Shown: positions 27,519 to 35,828 of the stretch, piece by piece
How positions within the stretch are numbered: position 1 is the first letter of the stretch
Layout: every line of letters starts with the position of its first letter
Origin: Psychrobacter sp. NG254
GTDB lineage: Bacteria; Pseudomonadota; Gammaproteobacteria; Pseudomonadales; Moraxellaceae
Length of the DNA: 64,000 nt
Reading direction: 5' to 3'
NCBI RefSeq assembly: GCF_015277735.1
Contig: NZ_JADHDA010000009.1
Span: forward strand, 19,227-83,226
Notes under the pieces: generated by a model
Database searches by the model: none
The model's input: only the letters and a program-made list of their open reading frames with translations
Told to the model about the DNA's origin: nothing
Translations under genes and position numbers: made by a program

Positions 27519-28742
27519 TCAATCTTGGTTGGGTAAGGCAGCTTTCAACGCCGCTTCGGTCACACCGAGGTCTTTGGCAGCAGCGGCAGTGTCGAGCTGT
27601 CTGCCGCCATTTTTCATAATCGCGCTTAACAAGTCAGCTTCTGAAACACCAAGTGTTGTCGCTGCCGTATCAAAACCTGGGGGCGCAGCCTGACCTGGAC
27701 CTCCTGCTCCTGTGCCATTTTCAGCACCGATGCCTTGTTTGGCAGTGGTCGTAAAGTTATCCTGAGCGACTACACCGCTCAAGCAACTTGGCAAATTCGG
27801 AAACGTCGTCGATGCGTGGTAGTGGTAACCACCTTTAGGGTTTTCAAGTGTGGCGCTGGTGTGTCCGTTGCAGGCATCCAGATCGGTCGGTATCTTGCCA
27901 TTACTGTCCACGCTACCGTAGATAGCATAACCGTCAAAAGCATAGGCGAACAGGGCATCAGCCTTTTGCTCTAAGGCACAACTAGCATCGACATGGTCAT
28001 GCTCGAACACTGAGTTGATGTCTGTTGAGGTGGCATGCCAGTGGTACCAGCCACCCGGATCAATATGGCCGCCGCACGTGTCGAGCGCAGGCATGTGTCC
28101 TGTTTGTAGCACTGAAGGCGCATCCGCAAAAATAGGCACGCCATCAAGGGCCAATCCAACTTTGGCCACAGTGCCTAGACTGGTTTCTTGGTCAGACTTG
28201 ACTGGTGATAATGGCAATAAAATGGTCATCTCGACCGATTCGTCAGCTGAGGCAGACAAGCAGGCATTACTGACCGTTGGCTGGGTCGTACGCACGTCGA
28301 CGATATTCACCTTGCCGTCAGCGTCATAGAATTGATAACCCTGCGTCTCCAACATCGTCAAAAACTTTTCATCGATACGATAGAGCTCTGATTTTTCGCC
28401 ATCCCAGTTCCAAACACCACCTTTGTCATCTAGCGTCTCTGGGCAAAATGGCCCAATTTTTAAGTTATCGGGTTGATGCTTGACCACTATCTTTGCACAC
28501 TTGGCAGCGTCGCCGTTTTCTAATGTACAGTCTACAGTTTCAGGGGCCTTTACAAGGGCATCTTGGCTGATGCGTGACATATCAACACCACCATTAGCAA
28601 TACGATCAGCTTCTGAAACTGATAGCGTTTGACTAGTCTCGTTAGCAGCTTCTGTCGAATACTGCTCAGCAAGTTGACTACAAGCGGTTAGCGTTACTGC
28701 CATACTGATCAGTATGCTATTGTAAAGTATCTTTGTTTTCAT
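27519..28742 (-). CDS. YHYH-domain lipoprotein
   Basis: 407-residue lipoprotein from ATG 28742 (GAGGG upstream); lipobox VTLTAC near residue 20. YHYH motifs: GGWYHWHATST near 235 and GGYHYHAST near 310, with AYAFDGYAIYG between them. It aligns with the 26292 protein over its whole core, including IGPFCPETLDDKGGVWNWDG. A C-terminal extension has two related helices, [12 protein letters not shown] and LGVTEAALKAAL. Probably in one operon with the 26292 gene (210-base gap). Molecular role unknown. Confidence 0.85.
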   Translation of the reverse strand: MKTKILYNSILISMAVTLTACSQLAEQYSTEAANETSQTLSVSEADRIANGGVDMSRISQDALVKAPETVDCTLENGDAAKCAKIVVKHQPDNLKIGPFCPETLDDKGGVWNWDGEKSELYRIDEKFLTMLETQGYQFYDADGKVNIVDVRTTQPTVSNACLSASADESVEMTILLPLSPVKSDQETSLGTVAKVGLALDGVPIFADAPSVLQTGHMPALDTCGGHIDPGGWYHWHATSTDINSVFEHDHVDASCALEQKADALFAYAFDGYAIYGSVDSNGKIPTDLDACNGHTSATLENPKGGYHYHASTTFPNLPSCLSGVVAQDNFTTTAKQGIGAENGTGAGGPGQAAPPGFDTAATTLGVSEADLLSAIMKNGGRQLDTAAAAKDLGVTEAALKAALPNQD

Positions 28743-28802
28743 AAACCCTCTATTGCGAGTAGTAATTATCATAAATTATTAAGAAAAATTTAATCTTGTC
28801 AT

Positions 28803-28940
28803 TGGTATTCGACCGTGGCACTGATGACATTGTTGCTAACGACACTGGCTCTAATGACATTGACACTTACAACCCTAACATTGACTATTTTTTAGTCGAT
28901 TCGCAGGTGAAAATAGTCATGTTTTTGATAACGAATACCA
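28803..28940. repeat. 138-bp segment with 9-bp inverted ends
   Basis: The region between the YHYH and PEBP-like genes is bounded by TGGTATTCG (28803-28811) and CGAATACCA (28932-28940) and contains short repeats of the form AATGACATTGAC. TTGGTATTCGA also appears at 14278 and 31424. It may be a small repeat element; evidence is thin. Confidence 0.35.
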
Positions 28941-28949
28941 CGCTACCGA

Positions 28950-29483
28950 TTAAAACTTGCCAAGCTCTAACACGGTTTCAGCAGTGACCGTATTGCCTTT
29001 ATAGGTTTGAACCGTGACGTAATATTCATGGCCACTACCACCAGAACAAGGTGGCATATAGGCTCCCTCTTTGTCCCAGCCAGCACCGCGATGTTCTGCA
29101 ATTATTTCAAACCCTTTTGGCATCTCATAACTGTGTCCAGCCACAATCGGTAACTTAACCGCAGTTGCGCCTTTTGGTAGAGTGTAATTCATAATGCCAT
29201 GCCCGCCATTGTTCATCTTTTTTGAATCGCGGTCACTGTATACCAACACTACACTGTCTGACCCTGCTGGAATATCAGATACGCTCAGCTTGGGCGTACC
29301 TGGATTGACCCCATCAAATTTTTGGCACTGTTGTCCTTCAGGAATGGTCTTACCATCCCATTTACTGTCCACAAAATTTACATCGAGCGCAAAGGCGTAA
29401 GAAGACGTGGTTAATAACGTCAGTAAAGATAGGTGTTTGATAATACTTTTTGACCAAACAAGTGATTGAATAGAAGTCGACAT
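28950..29483 (-). CDS. Exported PEBP/YbhB-like protein
   Basis: 177-residue exported protein with a signal peptide ending near SYAFA (residue about 32). The central and C-terminal stretches GGHGIMNYTLPKG, HRGAGWDKEGAYMPPCSG and GHEYYVTVQTYKGN follow the pattern of the phosphatidylethanolamine-binding (Raf-kinase-inhibitor-like, YbhB/YbcL) fold, though diverged. GGAA lies seven bases before the start. It sits upstream of the YHYH lipoprotein genes on the same strand and may belong to that exported set. Ligand unknown. Confidence 0.65.
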   Translation of the reverse strand: MSTSIQSLVWSKSIIKHLSLLTLLTTSSYAFALDVNFVDSKWDGKTIPEGQQCQKFDGVNPGTPKLSVSDIPAGSDSVVLVYSDRDSKKMNNGGHGIMNYTLPKGATAVKLPIVAGHSYEMPKGFEIIAEHRGAGWDKEGAYMPPCSGGSGHEYYVTVQTYKGNTVTAETVLELGKF

Positions 29484-29560
29484 CGTAAAGTTCCTGATAG
29501 CTGGTTAGACTGAATGGGTGAAAAATCTCTTATAAAAATACTAGGGCGTGTTGAACTTAA

Positions 29561-30031
29561 CTAACTATGCGTTTGTTCTTCTGAATTCGAGCTATTCTCA
29601 CCTGGTGTAAAACCACCAAACGCATTGCGTAGCTCATGAGTAATCCTTGCAAGTTGCGTCGCATTTTCAGACCCTATCGCCTCATATATTTCTTGATCTA
29701 CTTCGCGCCAAACCTCATAAATCTGCGTTAATAAACCTTTCCCGTGCTTGGAGAGCTTGAGGACGTTACTGCGCAGCTCATGCTCATCGACGCGTCTTTC
29801 GATTAAACCCGCTGTCAATAAGCGTGCGGTCATCGTACTCATGCTTGCGGCAGACAATCCAAACTCGTCAGCCAACTGCACTTGTGATGCTTGCCCCATT
29901 CTTCCGAGCGCATCTAACACGCGTGCTTGACGCGGCATGACCTCCAAAGGGGTCAGTTTGGTACGCAGACGCTCTTCGATGAGATGACCACAATGCAAAA
30001 AAAAGTGAAACTGATAAGGTTGATTAGGCAT
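29561..30031 (-). CDS. MarR-family transcriptional regulator
   Basis: 156-residue winged-helix repressor. The DNA-binding part covers about residues 35-100 (ASQVQLADEFGLSAASMSTMTARLLTAGLIERRVDEHELRSN), with the conserved DxR-type wing as DEHELR. MarR proteins dimerise and release DNA on binding phenolic or other ligands. A strong palindrome lies 12 bases upstream of its start, so autoregulation is likely. The divergent BASS transporter gene at 30400 may be a co-regulated target. Confidence 0.88.
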   Translation of the reverse strand: MPNQPYQFHFFLHCGHLIEERLRTKLTPLEVMPRQARVLDALGRMGQASQVQLADEFGLSAASMSTMTARLLTAGLIERRVDEHELRSNVLKLSKHGKGLLTQIYEVWREVDQEIYEAIGSENATQLARITHELRNAFGGFTPGENSSNSEEQTHS

Positions 30032-30042
30032 ATTAGATAGTA

Positions 30043-30079
30043 TTTAGTTAGTATATTAATTGTTAGTATACTAACTAAA
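30043..30079. promoter_or_regulatory. MarR operator palindrome
   Basis: Outer perfect 13-bp inverted repeat TTTAGTTAGTATA (30043-30055) and TATACTAACTAAA (30067-30079), with a nested perfect 14-bp palindrome GTTAGTATACTAAC at 30062-30075. Thus the half-site TTAGTA occurs twice in one direction and once in the other, room for two dimers. The position immediately before the marR start implies repression. The rest of the 30032-30399 gap shows no other clear feature. Confidence 0.75.
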
Positions 30080-30399
30080 TAACACTATTGCAAAGAATGA
30101 CGTTAATCTGCATAGCACTTTATACATATGCTTCATAAATAAAGTGTTATGTAGATTACATAAACTAAATCATAAGGAATTATAACGGTATCTAAAATTG
30201 TGGAATTTAAAGAAAGGTAACGATATGGTCAGCTATCCGTAATTTTTACCAAATAACCCCCTCTGTATCAAAAAGGGAAAAACATCTAAAGTTGTCATAA
30301 TAGCAACTTATTGTTGGCTAAAAATACCCCGAACCTGTTGGAAATATAATGATTTTGAACTTATACTTGACTATTTTTAGCCTTAGAAGGATTTGAGAA

Positions 30400-31416
30400 A
30401 TGCAGTTTTTAGGGATGATAAGTCAGCAGTTAAGTCGGTTTACTGCATTGGTTATTGTTTTGGCGGCGGCGGTAACTTTTATAGAACCCGCAACTTTTTC
30501 TTGGGTGACAGGTGACACTCAGGTCATTGTATTAGGGATTATCATGCTTGCTATGGGCATGACATTAGGTAAAGAAGATTACAAAGTATTGGCCAAGCGC
30601 CCACTAGATATTTTTATTGGTTCTATCATTCAATATACCGTCATGCCGCTATTGGCAATTGGCGTGGCCCGTCTTTTTGATCTCTCACCTGGCTTAACAC
30701 TAGGTTTGGTTTTAGTCGGCACTTGTCCGGGCGGCGTGTCTTCTAATATCATGAGCTATCTGGCTAAAGGTGATGTGGCATTTTCAGTAGGTATGACCAC
30801 TGTCTCAACCGTCATTGCACCTTTGATGACGCCGCTGTGGTTGAATTATTTGGTGGGTCAATCAGTCGAAATGGATGGTTGGGGCATGTTTCGCTTTATG
30901 CTTCTAGTGACGTTGTTACCAGTCGCTATCGGTTCTATGTTAAACATCCTATTTCAAAATAAGCATTGGTTTAATGATGTGCGTGCCATTATGCCAGGCG
31001 TTGCTGTATTGGCTTTTGCCGCGATTGTAGGCGGCGTTGCAGCCGTATTTGGCAGTCAGTTTTTACAATCAGGATTGGTCGTCGTGTTAGCTATTGCGGT
31101 ACACAATATCGTCGGTTACGTATTGGGCTACTACTCAGGTGCATTATTTGGTATGAATAAAGCCAAAAAACGTACCATATCTATTGAGGTTGGTGTGCAA
31201 AATGCAGGCTTGGCAACAGGTTTAAGTACCAAGTTTTTCCCTGGTAATGCAGAGTCTGCCATTGCGGCAGCCGTGGCTTGTATCTGGCATTCTGTATCTG
31301 GCTCTGTATTGGCAAACCTCTTTGCTTGGTGGGATAAGCGCAAACAAGCAGAATCTCCCACTACTATCGATGCGGAAGAAATCCTAGACCTTGGTAAACC
31401 AATCAAAAATAATTAA
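30400..31416 (+). CDS. Bile acid:sodium symporter (BASS) family transporter
   Basis: 338-residue membrane transporter of the BASS family. About nine hydrophobic segments, with family motifs GTCPGGVSSNIMSYLAKGDVA near residue 110 and EVGVQNAGLATGL near 265. Bacterial members export or import organic anions such as pantoate/ketopantoate (PanS) or bile-acid-like compounds; this one cannot be narrowed further. AAGGA lies eight bases upstream of the start. Single gene followed by a strong terminator; the divergent MarR gene may control it. Confidence 0.88.
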   Translation: MQFLGMISQQLSRFTALVIVLAAAVTFIEPATFSWVTGDTQVIVLGIIMLAMGMTLGKEDYKVLAKRPLDIFIGSIIQYTVMPLLAIGVARLFDLSPGLTLGLVLVGTCPGGVSSNIMSYLAKGDVAFSVGMTTVSTVIAPLMTPLWLNYLVGQSVEMDGWGMFRFMLLVTLLPVAIGSMLNILFQNKHWFNDVRAIMPGVAVLAFAAIVGGVAAVFGSQFLQSGLVVVLAIAVHNIVGYVLGYYSGALFGMNKAKKRTISIEVGVQNAGLATGLSTKFFPGNAESAIAAAVACIWHSVSGSVLANLFAWWDKRKQAESPTTIDAEEILDLGKPIKNN

Positions 31417-31501
31417 GCTGTATTTGGTATTCGACCATTGCACTATATGTGTTATTTGCGATGATATTATTAGAAACAGCTTAATAATAACAGCAGTAAA
31501 A

Positions 31502-31535
31502 AAGAGGGCTGGCGTCATATAACGCTAGCCCTCTT
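31502..31535. terminator. Bidirectional terminator
   Basis: 14-bp arms (31502-31515 and 31522-31535, one mismatch) between the convergent BASS gene and the 5-oxoproline cluster. Confidence 0.8.
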
Positions 31536-31591
31536 GCTGTATTCAATATTGATTTTGGATAATGTTATAAAAACGGGTTGTTTATCCAATA

Positions 31592-32017
31592 CTAAGACGT
31601 GGCTCTTATCTCGAAAATCGGCTGTCCGTACTCAATGTTTTGGCCACTTTCAACCAAGACAGCCGTGACAACACCTTCTTTATTACTAATTACTGGCTGC
31701 AAACGGGTCAATTCATCAATGAAGCAAATGGTTTGACCTTTTTGAATGTGGTCGCCTTCTTTGACCAAATTGTCTGTTGCATCGTCTTCACTTAAGTAGA
31801 CCTGCCCTACGTAAGTGGCACCTACTTGCAAGACATCACTACCAGTCTGCTCGGTCTCATTAGTAGGCGTGGCCTCTATAGGATTAGCGCTCACATTATT
31901 CTGCGCACCTAGATTATTAACCACCGTAATAGACTGCCCATTGTCTGCAATCGTGACTTCGTGCAGCTGACTGCTTTCAACCAGTTTGACCACACGTTCT
32001 ATTTGCTCTATATCCAT
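31592..32017 (-). CDS. Biotinyl/lipoyl-domain protein lacking the biotinyl lysine
   Basis: 141-residue AccB-like protein. The C-terminal half (about 64-141) has the biotinyl-domain pattern (TYVGQVYL, VKEGDHIQKGQTICFID, IEYGQPIFEI) and aligns with the real carrier at 37255. Where that protein has EAMKM (Lys139), this one has DELTRL with Thr104 at the lysine position, so it cannot be biotinylated there. It is last in the 5-oxoproline cluster, 24 bases after the transporter gene. It may serve as a structural or regulatory mimic of the carrier. AGGA stands before the start. Confidence 0.8.
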   Translation of the reverse strand: MDIEQIERVVKLVESSQLHEVTIADNGQSITVVNNLGAQNNVSANPIEATPTNETEQTGSDVLQVGATYVGQVYLSEDDATDNLVKEGDHIQKGQTICFIDELTRLQPVISNKEGVVTAVLVESGQNIEYGQPIFEIRATS

Positions 32018-32040
32018 AATATATTCCTTATCTTAATTTT

Positions 32041-33228
32041 TTAACTCATGCCCAGATATTTAGCAATGGTCATGACACTTAGGATGCTCATCACGATGGC
32101 GATTAACCAACCAAATACCGCAATCCAAATTGGATGCTTATAATTGCCAACGATATTTTTTCTGTAGGCGGCAATCAGGATAATGACCATAGCAATAGGC
32201 AATACCAAACCATTTAACGTACCGACCAATACCAGTACTTGGGCCGGTTTACCGATAGTGGCAAACACCATTGTCGAGATCACGATGAAACCAATAATGA
32301 AGTAGCGTTTGTGCTTTTCAATGAATGGATGGAAGTTGGTCATAAAAGACACAGAGGTATAAGCAGCACCAATCACCGAGGTCACAGAAGCCGCCCAAAT
32401 CACCATACCAAAAATAACTTTACCCGCATTTCCTAAAATGTACTGAAACGGCGACATGGCTGGGTTGGCAGGGTCTAAAGCAAAGCCTTGAGACACCACA
32501 CCTAATACTGCAAGGAATAAAAATACGCGAATAACAGAGGCAATCAAAATACCAGAGACCGAGCTTCTGGTCACTGATTTTAAATTCTCTTCTCCGCTGA
32601 CGCCTGCTTCTAATAAGCGATGCGCACCTGAGAAAGTAATATAACCGCCAACCGTACCGCCGACTAGCGTCACGATAGCGACTGCATCAATTTTGTCAGG
32701 CATGATGGTTTTGCTGACGGCTTCTGCTAATGGCGGATCAGATTTAAAGACCACATAAATGACCAATACAATCAGGATGAAGCCCATTAACTGAGCGAAC
32801 TTATCCATCATAGGCCCCGTTTCTCGGCCTAAAAATATCGCTACGGCAATTACACCACTGATCAGGGCGCCTGTGATGGGCGACATATTAAACATGGACT
32901 GCATGCCAAGTCCGGCACCGCCAATATTACCAATATTAAAAGCCAGACCACCCGCAATGATTAAGAACGCGAGCAAGTAACCGACACCAGGAAACACCAA
33001 GTTGGCGATTTCCTGTGCACGTTTTTTGGAGACTGCGACTACTCGCCAAACGTTAAGCTGGACGCCGATGTCCATAACAATAGATATTAAGATAACAAAG
33101 CCGAAACTTGCCATTAGGCTTTCGGTGAATGTGGCCGTTTGGGTCAAAAACCCTGGCCCTACTGCTGATGTAGCCATCAGGAAGGCCGCGCCTAAAATGG
33201 CGGTATTGTGTTTTTTTATAGTGCTCAT
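32041..33228 (-). CDS. NRAMP-family transporter (YcsG-like)
   Basis: 395-residue membrane protein with about eleven helices and NRAMP-fold features (SAVGPGFLTQTATFTE near residue 20; FNIGNIGGAGLGMQ near 100). It lacks the DPGN and MPH motifs of true Mn/Fe NRAMPs. The related B. subtilis YcsG lies beside the 5-oxoprolinase genes, as here, so it may import 5-oxoproline or a related compound rather than metal (inference from context). ATG 33228 is chosen for its AAGG spacing. It sits between pxpA and the biotinyl-like gene. Confidence 0.8.
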   Translation of the reverse strand: MSTIKKHNTAILGAAFLMATSAVGPGFLTQTATFTESLMASFGFVILISIVMDIGVQLNVWRVVAVSKKRAQEIANLVFPGVGYLLAFLIIAGGLAFNIGNIGGAGLGMQSMFNMSPITGALISGVIAVAIFLGRETGPMMDKFAQLMGFILIVLVIYVVFKSDPPLAEAVSKTIMPDKIDAVAIVTLVGGTVGGYITFSGAHRLLEAGVSGEENLKSVTRSSVSGILIASVIRVFLFLAVLGVVSQGFALDPANPAMSPFQYILGNAGKVIFGMVIWAASVTSVIGAAYTSVSFMTNFHPFIEKHKRYFIIGFIVISTMVFATIGKPAQVLVLVGTLNGLVLPIAMVIILIAAYRKNIVGNYKHPIWIAVFGWLIAIVMSILSVMTIAKYLGMS

Positions 33229-33267
33229 AAACATCCTTGTGCTATATGGGATTATTTAATCAAATGA

Positions 33268-34005
33268 TTAGTGGGCAGATATAGTGATACCTTTGAGCTC
33301 TAGTTGTTTCTTTATCTCTTGCGCAAACAAAATAGCGTGCTCACCATCCCCATGTAGGCAGATGCTTTGCGCTTCTACTGGTACGGTCTGACCACAAACA
33401 CTGGTGACTGTCCCTTCAGTAATCATCTGCAACACATGCTTAACCGCATCGTCTGTGTCGGTTATCAGGGCGTTGTCTTTGCTACGAGAGACCAATGAGC
33501 CGTCTTTTTCATAGTTTCTATCGGCGAACACTTCTGATATCGCCTCTAGACCCTGTTTCTTAGCTGACTTGACCAAATAGCCGCCGGACAAACCCATGAC
33601 CTTTAGACTTGGATCAAAGCGTTTGATTTCGCTCACCAAAATATCTGATAAATCTTCATCAATGGCGGCTTGGTTGTACAACGCACCATGCGGTTTGACA
33701 TAGTCCAAAGTCACACCGACTAAGTCACAAAGTGCTTTGGTTGCGCCCAGCTGATACACCAATAAAGCACGATAATCGGCTTCACTTAATGGCTGATGAA
33801 TACGGCCAAAGTTTTCTCTATCGTTTAGACCAGGATGTGCGCCTACGCTCACGTTGTTTGCTTTTGCCAATTGCAACGTGGCTAGCATCTCGCTGTAAGA
33901 ACCAGCGTGCAAGCCGCAGCAGACATTGGCTGAGCTGACTATCGTCAATAACTTATCGTCTTGCCCGCAGCCTTCAGCCACATCAGCATTTAAATCAATT
34001 TTCAT
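33268..34005 (-). CDS. pxpA: 5-oxoprolinase subunit A (LamB/YcsF family)
   Basis: 245-residue cytosolic protein. Hallmarks of the family are at the N-terminus: DLNADVAEGCG, SANVCCGLHAGS and SVGAHPGLNDRENFGR, then KPHGALYNQA near residue 115. PxpA works with PxpBC in ATP-dependent opening of 5-oxoproline to glutamate. ATG 34005 has GGAG seven bases upstream and overlaps the end of pxpC by 11 bases, showing translational coupling. Normal length for the family. Confidence 0.93.
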   Translation of the reverse strand: MKIDLNADVAEGCGQDDKLLTIVSSANVCCGLHAGSYSEMLATLQLAKANNVSVGAHPGLNDRENFGRIHQPLSEADYRALLVYQLGATKALCDLVGVTLDYVKPHGALYNQAAIDEDLSDILVSEIKRFDPSLKVMGLSGGYLVKSAKKQGLEAISEVFADRNYEKDGSLVSRSKDNALITDTDDAVKHVLQMITEGTVTSVCGQTVPVEAQSICLHGDGEHAILFAQEIKKQLELKGITISAH

Positions 34006-34918
34006 TGGCATACTCCTTTATTTGATCGATGTAATGTTGTCTTTTCTGTTGTTCATGCAGCGCCTGCTCTAACGACACAACGACGAACTGACAGGTTTTG
34101 CCAAATCTAATCTGTGCCATCAGACCTATGTCTGCTTGAATCACAGTTGCAATTTTAGGGTAGCCACCCGTTGTTTGCCCATCCGCCATCAAAATAATCG
34201 GTTGCCCTTGTGGTGGCACCTGAATCATACCAATATCAACGCCATGTGAGCTCATTTCTACTGGCTTGCTAAATTCAAGCGCTGTAGATCCTTCTAAGCG
34301 GTAACCCATACGGTTGCTACTGCTTTGTAGTTTCCAAGGCTGATTTTCAAACGCCTGTTTAGACGACTCAGTGAAGCAATCATACTCACTGCTTTTTATC
34401 ACTCGAATAACCTCGGTTGGGGCAAGTCGAGCCACCCCAATGACAGGCAGACTTGATTCGGTTTTTACCGTTAAGCTGTCATCGGCTTTTAAGTATCTGC
34501 CTTCAAAGCCGCCAAATCCTGCTTTGAGATTGGTGCTGACCGACTGTAATACTGGCTCGATATCAAAGCCGCCATGCACACATAGATAGGTATACATACC
34601 TTGTAGCGGGCGCAAAAGTTTGAGCGTCTGCCCAGCTGTTGCATTGATACGCCAATAGCAAGGAACACGCTTGTCGTCTAGATAAGCCTCGTATAAAGCG
34701 CCTGTTAAGCAAAAGCTGACGCTTTCTTCAAACTGTATAGTTAGCTCACCGAGCGCTATTTCAATAGCGGGTTCGTTGTCTTCGTTTTTCATCAAAGCAT
34801 TGCCAGCTTGTAGCGCCCAGCTGTCCATTACACCATTTCTACCCACGCCCATACTGCGGTAACCCAGTCGTCCCGAATCTTGAATACTGGCAAGGGCACT
34901 TGCGGTTAAAACTTTCAT
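33995..34918 (-). CDS. pxpC: 5-oxoprolinase subunit C (KipA, carboxyltransferase domain)
   Basis: 307-residue subunit with the biotin-dependent carboxyltransferase (allophanate hydrolase subunit 2) fold: IQDSGRLGYRSMGVGRNGVMD at the N-terminus (written in the family as D-x-GR-G), NRMGYRLEG near residue 205 and SHGVDIGMIQVPPQGQPIILMADGQTTGGYP. With PxpB it forms the ATP-using core of 5-oxoprolinase and is related to the C-terminal half of urea carboxylase. ATG 34918 is preferred over an upstream ATG for its ribosome-binding site. It follows pxpB after 52 bases. Confidence 0.92.
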   Translation of the reverse strand: MKVLTASALASIQDSGRLGYRSMGVGRNGVMDSWALQAGNALMKNEDNEPAIEIALGELTIQFEESVSFCLTGALYEAYLDDKRVPCYWRINATAGQTLKLLRPLQGMYTYLCVHGGFDIEPVLQSVSTNLKAGFGGFEGRYLKADDSLTVKTESSLPVIGVARLAPTEVIRVIKSSEYDCFTESSKQAFENQPWKLQSSSNRMGYRLEGSTALEFSKPVEMSSHGVDIGMIQVPPQGQPIILMADGQTTGGYPKIATVIQADIGLMAQIRFGKTCQFVVVSLEQALHEQQKRQHYIDQIKEYANEN

Positions 34919-34970
34919 TGATACCACCTGTTTATTTGTCTTTTTGATTCATGCATCTTTTATTTATCGC

Positions 34971-35624
34971 TTATTGATGAATATCAATCGCTTTAAATGT
35001 CAAAGTATCACCTGCGTTAAGCAACGTCGGAGAGGTCTTGGTTAAATCAAATAAAGCAGTATCCGTCTGGCCGAGTAACTGCCAACCGCCTGGAGACTCA
35101 AAAGGGTACACCCCTGTCTGCTCGCCGCCGATACCCACTGAGCCTGCCGGCACTTGAGTTCTAGGGATGGCATGCCTTGGGAAATACAGCGACTCAGACA
35201 AGCCGCCAAGATAAGGAAATCCCGGTTGAAAACCGATAAAGTAAACGGTATAAGTGGCTTTGGTATGTAGCTCAACAACGGCTTCAACTGAGAGGTTTAG
35301 GTCATTCGCCATGGCCGCTAGATCGGGGCCATACTTACCGCCGTAATGCACTGGTATCTCGACGTGCTTGCCATGGATGGTTTTTGAAGGGATATCATTG
35401 AGCAGGTCTGATAGCTTATCTTTAACAGTATTCAGCTCAGCCCACGTTAATGGCACGATGAACACACTGAGCGTATTCATGCCAATTACCACTTCGATGA
35501 CTTCTGGCATTTTCTGGATACTGTCTGATAAAGCCCAGCATTTTTGTTGTTTTTCTAAGGTGGTTGGTTTAGGGAAAAACAACGCGAGATTGGTTTCACT
35601 GCATAGTTGCCATTGTAGTTCCAT
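34971..35624 (-). CDS. pxpB: 5-oxoprolinase subunit B (KipI)
   Basis: 217-residue partner of PxpC. The family core GFQPGFPYLGGL near residue 125, IPRTQVPAGSVGIGG and SPGGWQLLGQT are all present. The KipI/KipA pair was first described as a kinase inhibitor in B. subtilis but is the PxpBC lactamase core. ATG 35624 has GGAG nine bases upstream; a longer start at 35639 is possible. Repeat copy 7 lies between this gene and accC upstream, so an internal promoter may exist. Confidence 0.92.
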   Translation of the reverse strand: MELQWQLCSETNLALFFPKPTTLEKQQKCWALSDSIQKMPEVIEVVIGMNTLSVFIVPLTWAELNTVKDKLSDLLNDIPSKTIHGKHVEIPVHYGGKYGPDLAAMANDLNLSVEAVVELHTKATYTVYFIGFQPGFPYLGGLSESLYFPRHAIPRTQVPAGSVGIGGEQTGVYPFESPGGWQLLGQTDTALFDLTKTSPTLLNAGDTLTFKAIDIHQ

Positions 35625-35653
35625 TAGCACGTACTCCATTATTTTTTATCTAC

Positions 35654-35760
35654 TATAGTCAAATCTTCTATAAATTGGATACGGTGTCAGGCTTGCTTAG
35701 TCTACGACTTGTAGTACTTTCACTCGCCTTCCTGGTATCCAAATTATAGTGAACCGACTA
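35654..35760 (-). repeat. Dispersed 107-bp repeat, copy 7, inside the operon
   Basis: Ends TATAGTC (35654-35660) and CCGACTA (35754-35760); internal GGAAGGCGAGTGAAAGT on the reverse strand matches the copy at 59517. It lies between accC and pxpB, in what should be one transcription unit. Confidence 0.75.
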
Positions 35761-35828
35761 CATCTTGATTCTGACGCTTCTGACGCTAATGTCAGATTTG
35801 TTTTTCGCTTTTGCGGGCAAGAACTGAT

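Noticed and set aside
28796..28987. 63-residue forward open frame between the YHYH and PEBP-like genes
   Set aside because: No ribosome-binding site, runs into the end of the convergent gene, and overlaps a possible repeat segment; composition reflects the short DNA repeats.
29541..29560. TAGGGCGTGTTGAAC end sequence resembling the MITE-like element
   Set aside because: Only one end is present and it differs after the first ten bases; no partner end or body was found nearby.
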